From assembly GCA_020060625.1 (NCBI GenBank), contig JAGUZU010000017.1:1-37501 (forward strand): a stretch of 37,501 nucleotides of DNA, read 5' to 3'. Position 1 is the stretch's first letter, and every line of letters begins with the position of its first letter. Source of the stretch: Anaerolineales bacterium (GTDB lineage Bacteria; Chloroflexota; Anaerolineae; Anaerolineales; Villigracilaceae). The notes beneath the pieces are model-generated. The model had not been told where the DNA came from and ran no database searches. It saw nothing but the letters and a program-made list of their open reading frames with translations. This document shows, piece by piece, positions 32,754 to 37,501 of this stretch. Position numbers and translations under genes: made by a program.

Positions 32754-33230
32754 TTACTCGTTGACAATATCGCCGCTCATGCCGCCATGCTTCTCGATGA
32801 GACGGATATTCTGTATCCGCATGGTTTTCTCGGCGGCTTTTGCCATGTCGTAGACGGTGAGCGCGGCGACGGTGACGGCGGTAAGCGCTTCCATTTCGAC
32901 GCCGGTTTTGCCAGTAACTTTGGCAGTGGCGGTAATGACTACGCCGGGGAGCGAGTCGTCCAGTTCAAGGTCGACATCAACCTTCGAGAGTGGCAGAGGA
33001 TGACATAACGGAATCAGGTCCGAGGTCCGTTTGGAGGCGGTGATGCCTGCAATTTGCGCCACGGTCAACACATCGCCCTTTTTTATCTGCCCAGCACGGA
33101 TCAAATCCAATGTCTCTTTTTTCATGCGGACTTCGCCGCGCGCGATGGCGGTGCGTGAAGTGTCGGGCTTGTCGCTCACGTCCACCATTTTGGCGCGACC
33201 GTGTTCATCGAGATGAGTAAGTTTGGACAT
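32754..33230 (-). CDS. moaC: Cyclic pyranopterin monophosphate synthase
   Basis: A 158-residue MoaC, which with MoaA makes precursor Z from GTP. Diagnostic stretches are '[23 protein letters not shown]', '[39 protein letters not shown]', '[25 protein letters not shown]' and 'EKHGGMSGD'. No moaA is in the window. TATAAT (33238-33243) lies 7 nt before the ATG with no ribosome site, suggesting a leaderless mRNA. Two large palindromes separate it from the cupin-moaD-moaE part of the cluster. Confidence 0.96.
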   Translation of the reverse strand: MSKLTHLDEHGRAKMVDVSDKPDTSRTAIARGEVRMKKETLDLIRAGQIKKGDVLTVAQIAGITASKRTSDLIPLCHPLPLSKVDVDLELDDSLPGVVITATAKVTGKTGVEMEALTAVTVAALTVYDMAKAAEKTMRIQNIRLIEKHGGMSGDIVNE

Positions 33231-33237
33231 GGGCTGG

Positions 33238-33243
33238 ATTATA
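33238..33243 (-). promoter_or_regulatory. -10 box of moaC
   Basis: Perfect TATAAT on the minus strand, 7 nt before the moaC ATG. No good -35 at normal spacing. Initiation is predicted at or next to the A of ATG. Confidence 0.5.
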
Positions 33244-33364
33244 CCGCCCTCTTTTTGTATACGGACGGCACGGGTCGCGCGGATTCACGCGGAAAGACCT
33301 TTTAAAATCGGTGTTTGTTGTCCGTGCCTTCCGTCAAATCCGTGTCCTGAAAAGGTACTTAAGA

Positions 33365-33370
33365 TATAAT
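33365..33370 (+). promoter_or_regulatory. -10 box of scpA
   Basis: Perfect TATAAT, 9 nt before the scpA ATG at 33380, with no ribosome site between. The -35 is not clear. Confidence 0.5.
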
Positions 33371-33379
33371 TCGCCCGCT

Positions 33380-34153
33380 ATGGATGGAATTCTTGGAAAT
33401 CAACTCGGCACGTATAAGGTTCTGACCGCGGTTTATGAGGGTCCGCTTGACTTGTTGTTGAGCCTGATCGAACGCGCCGAATTGGATATTACGTCGGTGT
33501 CGCTGGCTTCGGTGACGGATCAGTACCTTGAGCATTTGCGGGCGGTGGAAAATCAACTACCCGAAGAGATATCTTCTTTTTTGGTGATCGCGGCGAAATT
33601 GGTGCAAATCAAATCGGAAGCGCTTCTGCCGCGCCCGCCCGAACGCGAGGTTGGCGAGGAAGACCCTGGCGAGTCGCTTGTAGAGCAGTTGAAACTATAC
33701 AAACGCTACAAAGAGATCGCGGGCTGGCTTGCGGAGCGGCAGGATGGCAACCTGCGGACGTTCCTGCGTGTGGCGCCGCCGCCAAAAGTGGAACCGAAAC
33801 TTGACCTCTCGAACCTGACACTCGAAGGCTTGCTCAATGCAGCAGAATCAGCGTTCGCGAAGGGCAAGGAGAAGAAGCCGTTGGGGACAGTCATTACCGC
33901 GCCGAAGGTGACCATCCGCGAGAAAATTGACTTCATCACCAAGACCTTGAAGAATATTCAGCGTATGTCGTTCAGCGGACTGATCACGGATAAAGCCACT
34001 CGCGTGGAGATTGTGGTGACCTTCCTCGCGCTGTTGGAGTTGGTCAAGCGTTATCGTGTGACCGCCAAGCAGGATGTGCTGTTCGGGGATATCGAGTTTG
34101 AACGAAACGAAGACTGGAAGGACGACGAGGAAATTGAGATCGAGTTTGAGTAG
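33380..34153 (+). CDS. scpA: Segregation and condensation protein A
   Basis: A 257-residue kleisin of the SMC-ScpAB condensin. The N-terminal domain has 'VYEGPLDLLLSLIERAELDITSVSLASVTDQYLEHL' and 'EEISSFLVIAAKLVQIKSEALLPRP'. The C-terminal winged-helix part has 'FSGLITDKATRVEIVVTFLALLELVKRYRVTAKQDVLFGDIEFE'. It bridges the SMC heads and recruits ScpB to compact and segregate chromosomes. The ATG at 33380 is chosen because the family N-terminus starts just after it and TATAAT is 9 nt upstream. scpB, usually adjacent, is not here. A strong terminator follows. Confidence 0.94.
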   Translation: MDGILGNQLGTYKVLTAVYEGPLDLLLSLIERAELDITSVSLASVTDQYLEHLRAVENQLPEEISSFLVIAAKLVQIKSEALLPRPPEREVGEEDPGESLVEQLKLYKRYKEIAGWLAERQDGNLRTFLRVAPPPKVEPKLDLSNLTLEGLLNAAESAFAKGKEKKPLGTVITAPKVTIREKIDFITKTLKNIQRMSFSGLITDKATRVEIVVTFLALLELVKRYRVTAKQDVLFGDIEFERNEDWKDDEEIEIEFE

Positions 34154-34189
34154 GGGCAGTTGATAGTGAGCGGTTGATAGTTGACAGTG

Positions 34190-34219
34190 ACGGATGAGAC
34201 AGGGGTCTCGTCCGTTTTT
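34190..34219 (+). terminator. Rho-independent terminator after scpA
   Basis: ACGGATGAGAC (34190-34200) pairs over 11 positions (one T-G wobble) with GTCTCGTCCGT (34205-34215), and the T-run continues to 34219. It is convergent with the VanZ-like gene end. Confidence 0.8.
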
Positions 34220-34227
34220 GTTGCACT

Positions 34228-34593
34228 TTAGGAGCGCGGCTTGCCTGACCAATGATGAATAAATAACGCCGCAATCGCCCCCAAATTATCGAACACCAGC
34301 ACATCAACCACCGACGGAGTCCGCCCGGGGACAAAGGACTGATGGAATTCATCTGAGGCGGAGTATAGCGCCGCCAGAAACCATGCCAGTTTGTAATTCC
34401 GATTCGGGAGCGCATGCAGGTACGATAGGGCGAGCAAGCCATAGCCAATTCCATGCGCGGATTTTTTGACGAAGTAATCCCAGCCGCCGAAGTTCGGCAA
34501 TTCATCTCTTGCGCGTGAAGAAAACGCAAAAATAACGATCATCAGGAAGGCGGCGGGAAGCCAGCGCGGTACAATATCGAAGAATTTCTTCAT
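34228..34593 (-). CDS. VanZ-like family membrane protein
   Basis: A 121-residue protein with about four hydrophobic helices and the VanZ-family signature 'KSAHGIGYGLLALSYLHAL' followed by 'YSASDEFHQSFVPGRTPSVVDVLVFDNLGA' (conserved D-E-x-H-Q and R-x-x-x-x-x-D). VanZ itself lowers teicoplanin susceptibility by an unknown route, but most family members have no link to resistance. It is a single gene facing scpA, with its start 11 nt from the start of the divergent pabBC gene. Confidence 0.85.
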   Translation of the reverse strand: MKKFFDIVPRWLPAAFLMIVIFAFSSRARDELPNFGGWDYFVKKSAHGIGYGLLALSYLHALPNRNYKLAWFLAALYSASDEFHQSFVPGRTPSVVDVLVFDNLGAIAALFIHHWSGKPRS

Positions 34594-34604
34594 GTGAGGT
34601 TTCT

Positions 34605-36377
34605 TTGGTCGGTGATGTGATTCTCAAAAACGACGATGTTTGGTGGAAGTTTAGTCATCCGCATCGCGTGATTGTAACCGGGAAACTGGACGAAGTCCGC
34701 CAGGGATTGGGGGAAGTCGAAAGGCTGGTGAACGAGAACGGCTGGACTGCCGCCGGTTTCGTTAGTTACGAAGCCGCGCCCGCCTTCGACCCCGCGCTGA
34801 AGGTCGTCTCATCGCAAGGATTTCCATTTTTGTGGTTTGGGCTGTATCGATCCCACGAGATCTCCGATACTTTTGAAGACCTCGGAGGTCTTCAAACTTT
34901 GGATTGGGATCCCGACACCGGGCGGGACACGTACAACGCCGCCATCCACTCCATCAAAGACTACATCGCGCAGGGCAAGACTTATCAGGTCAACTACACC
35001 ATGCGCCTCCGTTCGGACTTTGGGCTTGATTCGCGGACCCTGTTCAGTCACCTTGCCCGAAGCCAGAACAGGTACGCCGCGTTCCTCGATATTGGCGATT
35101 GGGCAGTCTGCTCCGCCTCGCATGAATTATTCTTCGACCTCGACGGCAATATCATCACAAGCCGCCCCATGAAAGGGACGGTCAAGCGCGGGCGCACTAC
35201 GAATGAAGATATAAATATTTCAAATTGGCTACGCGCATCTATCAAAAATCGCGCTGAGAACGTGATGATCGTGGACATGATCCGCAACGACATCGGGCGC
35301 ATTGCGGAGATTGGCAGTGTCCGCGTCCCTGAGTTATTCACCATAGAAAAATACCCCACCCTCTTCCAGATGACGTCCACGGTGAAGGCAAAGACCAAGG
35401 CTTCCGTAGCGGAAATTTTCGGGGCGCTATTTCCCTGCGCCTCCATCACGGGCGCGCCGAAGGTCAGCACGATGAATATCATCGCGGAACTGGAGACCAG
35501 TCCACGCAGGGTTTATTGCGGGAGCATCGGGTACATCGCGCCAAATCGCAAGGCGCGCTTCAACGTGGCGATCCGTACTGCGTTGGTGGATACGAAAAGC
35601 GGCAAAGCCGAATACGGCGTCGGTGGCGGCATCGTGTGGGACTCGACATCCGCGGACGAGTACGACGAAGCCCTGCTCAAAGCTCGCGTGCTGACCGACC
35701 CTCCGCAAAAAGAGTTTTCTCTCTTCGAGACGCTGCTATGGACTCCCGAAGACAGCTATTTTCTGCTTGACCGCCACATCGCGCGAATATTGGACTCGGC
35801 AGAGTATTTTGGGTTCAATCCCGTAGGTCAGGTTGAAAGCCTGACAACCTCTGAAAATATAGGGCATGGCGGGCTTGCAGCCCGCCATGCGGAAGAGATA
35901 GTAAAGACACTGAATGAACTCGTTGCGGGGGCAACATCGCCAAAGCGAGTGAAACTGTTAATGAACGCACGGGGAGAAATTTCAGGCGATGTCAAAGAAT
36001 TTCAGCCAGGCAGCAAAGTATTCCAAGCCCGCCTGGCGAAGCAACCAGTCAACTCGAAAGATCGCTTTCTCTTTCACAAAACCACAAAGCGAGATGTGTA
36101 CGAGCGAGCCGCCGTTGAAGGTTACGACGATGTCTTGCTCTTCAATGAAAAGGGGGAACTGACCGAGTTCACCATCGGCAATCTGGTCGTAAAGATGGAT
36201 GGCGAATTTTTTACGCCGCCGGTCGAGTGCGGTCTGCTGGCGGGGACGTTTCGGGCGGAGCTGATCGCTTCCGGCGAGGTAAAGGAACGGGTACTCCGCA
36301 AACAGGATACGGCGGAGTTCGAGGCGATATTCCTTGTCAATTCGTTAAGGAAATGGGTGAAGGTCGAAATCCAATAA
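34605..36377 (+). CDS. pabB: Fused aminodeoxychorismate synthase component I / aminodeoxychorismate lyase
   Basis: A 590-residue fusion. Residues about 1-365 are PabB: 'GKTYQVNYTMRLRSDF', 'SRPMKGTVKRG' with the covalent-intermediate Lys190, 'ENVMIVDMIRNDIGRI', 'ASITGAPKVSTMNIIAELE' and 'YCGSIGYIAP'. Residues about 370-590 are a PabC-type PLP lyase: 'FSLFETLLWTPEDSYFLLDRHIARILDSAEYFGF', the PLP Lys492 in 'FLFHKTTKRD' and 'ELTEFTIGNLVVKM'. Together they make p-aminobenzoate from chorismate for folate, with a separate PabA glutaminase not seen here. The start is TTG with GAGG six bases upstream. TACAAT at 34570-34575 is a possible -10. Three short perfect or near-perfect palindromes lie in frame in linker positions. 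Confidence 0.93.
   Translation: MVGDVILKNDDVWWKFSHPHRVIVTGKLDEVRQGLGEVERLVNENGWTAAGFVSYEAAPAFDPALKVVSSQGFPFLWFGLYRSHEISDTFEDLGGLQTLDWDPDTGRDTYNAAIHSIKDYIAQGKTYQVNYTMRLRSDFGLDSRTLFSHLARSQNRYAAFLDIGDWAVCSASHELFFDLDGNIITSRPMKGTVKRGRTTNEDINISNWLRASIKNRAENVMIVDMIRNDIGRIAEIGSVRVPELFTIEKYPTLFQMTSTVKAKTKASVAEIFGALFPCASITGAPKVSTMNIIAELETSPRRVYCGSIGYIAPNRKARFNVAIRTALVDTKSGKAEYGVGGGIVWDSTSADEYDEALLKARVLTDPPQKEFSLFETLLWTPEDSYFLLDRHIARILDSAEYFGFNPVGQVESLTTSENIGHGGLAARHAEEIVKTLNELVAGATSPKRVKLLMNARGEISGDVKEFQPGSKVFQARLAKQPVNSKDRFLFHKTTKRDVYERAAVEGYDDVLLFNEKGELTEFTIGNLVVKMDGEFFTPPVECGLLAGTFRAELIASGEVKERVLRKQDTAEFEAIFLVNSLRKWVKVEIQ
34872..34896. repeat. Palindrome inside pabBC (PabB part)
   Basis: TTTGAAGACCT (34872-34882) and AGGTCTTCAAA (34886-34896): a perfect 11-bp stem with a 3-nt loop, encoding residues 90-98 (FEDLGGLQT) just before 'DWDPDTGRDTYNAAI', where the conserved chorismate-binding domain starts. 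Confidence 0.8.
35826..35850. repeat. Overlapping inverted repeats inside pabBC (PabC part)
   Basis: GTCAGG (35827-35832) with CCTGAC (35840-35845) and AGGTTG (35830-35835) with CAACCT (35845-35850). They encode 'GQVESLTTS' after the conserved 'AEYFGF'. Confidence 0.55.
35864..35890. repeat. Palindrome inside pabBC (PabC part)
   Basis: GCATGGCGGGCT (35864-35875) and AGCCCGCCATGC (35879-35890): a perfect 12-bp stem with a TGC loop. It encodes 'GHGGLAARHA', between the conserved AEYFGF segment and the 'EEIVKTLNELVAG' helix. Confidence 0.85.
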
Positions 36378-37252
36378 TTATGGAGGCGCGCTCAAAGCGC
36401 AGCGAAAGCCGATGTCTTCGTAGGCGTCATCCAATCCATACCAGAGGCGGTATGCGCCGCGCCCAAAGCCGAAGAGCATGCTCCACGATCCGCCACGCGG
36501 TAATCCGTCAGCGCCGGGTCAACTCCCTGCGGATTTTTGCGCGGCGAAATGGCATAATAATTTTGAACGGATGTTTCCAATGGATCCACTTCAAGGAAGG
36601 CGTCATGCACCCATTCCCACACGTTGCCGCCCATATCCAAAGCGCCGTAAAAGCTTGCGCCTTCGGAGAAACTTCCTACGGGCGCGCTTCGAATGAACCC
36701 GTCACAACCTTCGGAAGTGTCCGGCATGATGGAGGCATCGAGGGTGAGTTCGTCGTCAAAATTCCCCTTTTTGCAATCATATTCGTTTCCCCAGGGATAG
36801 ACTCGCTGTTCGTTTAAACGAGGGTCCCAAATCGCCGCCTTTTCCCATTCCGCCTCGGTGGGCAGGCGTCGTCCCGCCCACTCGCAGTAGTTCTTTGCAT
36901 CCACCCACGAAACAAACGAGACAGGATGATCCGAATAGTTGGAATCATCAAATTCAGTTGTTGAGTAGGGCGGATCGCAGGCGTTGTCTTCAACGCATTT
37001 TCGATACATTGTGTTGGTGACTTCGGTTTGGTCAATCCAGTAGGCGTCCAGGAAGACTTCATGCCGGGGCTTTTCGTCGGTAAGTCCAAATTCGCTCCCC
37101 ATTTCAAAGTCGCCTTCCGGCACGTAGACCATGATCATCTTATCGGCTGGGGAAATCTTCGTACTCCCCAGTTCCATCGGTTCGCGAGCGCCCTCTTCCA
37201 GACACCCAACCAAAACCAGTAAAACGGCGGCAGCAAGACGAATACGCATCAT
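36378..37252 (-). pseudogene. FGE/SUMF1-domain lipoprotein, C-terminus frameshifted
   Basis: It starts at ATG 37252 (or 37249) behind TGGAGG. The signal peptide ends in the lipobox LVGC, so it is a lipoprotein. The formylglycine-generating-enzyme-like domain runs from 'MVYVPEGDFEMGSEFGLTDEKPRHEVFLDAYWIDQTEVTN' through 'WAGRRLPTEAEWEKAA', 'YPWGNEYDCKKGNFDD' and 'GALDMGGNVWEWVHDAF' to 'NPQGVDPALTDYRVA'. There the first frame departs from the family and stops at 36392. The next frame resumes the family end exactly: 'GGSWSMLFGFGRGAYR' ... 'DIGFRCALSAPP', stop at 36378-36380. The break lies at about 36490-36500 in CGCGTGGCGG. Most lipoproteins of this family are not true sulfatase activators; the role is probably envelope-related. 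It is either a recent pseudogene or a sequence error. Confidence 0.8.
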
Positions 37253-37292
37253 ATACCTCCAAAACAGATTCCTTAACAAATACGCTTTGACC

Positions 37293-37298
37293 ATTATA
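37293..37298 (-). promoter_or_regulatory. -10 box of the FGE-like gene
   Basis: Perfect TATAAT on the minus strand, 40 nt before the ATG at 37252. No convincing -35 at 16-18 nt spacing. Confidence 0.4.
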
Positions 37299-37408
37299 CT
37301 GCCGCATTTGAAGACACCCTTCACGCCAGCATTGCGGCGAAAATTCGCGCATGGTTCTCTGCAACCGGCAGCCTTGCGTTGTAACAATAATCTCACGGTC
37401 AATCGTAA

Positions 37409-37465
37409 TGCATCAAGATAAAATGTTACTTTGAGGGGATACGTTGCATCAAGCAGAAATGTTAC
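37409..37465. repeat. Two direct repeats at the window edge
   Basis: TGCATCAAG-(5 nt)-ATGTTAC occurs at 37409-37429 and again at 37445-37465, 36 bp apart. After the second copy a frame opens at ATG 37459 (MLPRKIPKFGGFEV...) and runs off the window. Spaced terminal repeats before an open frame can mark the end of an insertion sequence, but no transposase motif is visible in 14 codons. Confidence 0.45.
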
Positions 37466-37501
37466 CGAGAAAGATTCCAAAGTTTGGCGGTTTTGAGGTC
37501 A

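Noticed and set aside
34228-34593. Glycopeptide resistance gene
   Set aside because: The VanZ-like family is broad. No vanHAX or regulator genes are present, so no resistance role is claimed.
1-37501. CRISPR array, tRNA, rRNA or prophage
   Set aside because: No regularly spaced repeats with spacers, cloverleaf sequences, rRNA motifs or phage structural genes were seen on either strand by eye.

Overview
The window looks like chromosomal DNA of a Chloroflexota bacterium, probably class Anaerolineae. That placement is inference from gene content: several acyl-CoA dehydrogenases, a three-gene acyl-CoA carboxylase, a CpXC protein, GT39-type membrane glycosyltransferases, a secreted DUF11-like protein and an FGE-like lipoprotein. 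Dispersed palindromic repeats and many TATAAT-like boxes just before start codons agree with it. No rRNA, tRNA, CRISPR array, phage module or complete insertion sequence was recognised. Only the right edge hints at a mobile element.

Layout. 1-2571: a secreted repeat-domain protein (minus, cut by the window edge), with a promoter and a long structured leader, diverges from an orphan GAF-PAS histidine kinase. 2675-5986: oligoendopeptidase F and a CpXC protein, ending in a terminator. 6076-9104: a membrane-anchored cyclophilin (minus) diverges from a YwiC-like / DUF2007 / acyl-CoA dehydrogenase set. 9379-13016 (minus): an operon reading SET protein, GT39 transferase, CPBP-family protein, GNAT acetyltransferase and a ComEA-like protein. 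13242-17303 (minus): a polyamine-type ABC importer in the order potD-potA-potB-potC, with a perfect hairpin between potD and potA.

17595-26592 (plus): a co-directional run of acyl-CoA dehydrogenase, MDR oxidoreductase, GT39-like protein, small membrane protein, carboxyltransferase, biotin carboxylase, biotin carrier protein and CYTH protein. The two dehydrogenases and the carboxylase suggest acyl-CoA catabolism or interconversion. 26848-29516: a saccharopine-dehydrogenase-like protein converges on murI and a class-I glutamine amidotransferase. 29570-31242: rplS and fabF. 31388-33230: molybdopterin genes moaC, moaD and moaE with an inserted cupin gene and no moaA. 33380-36377: scpA, a VanZ-like gene and a fused pabB-pabC gene. 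36378-37252: an FGE-like lipoprotein gene broken by a frameshift.

The most notable non-coding features are: the 200-nt leader with an internal terminator at 650-850; a set of palindromic repeats of different sequence, some sitting in frame inside pabBC; and at least six genes whose -10 box lies only 6-9 nt before the start codon, which predicts leaderless mRNAs.
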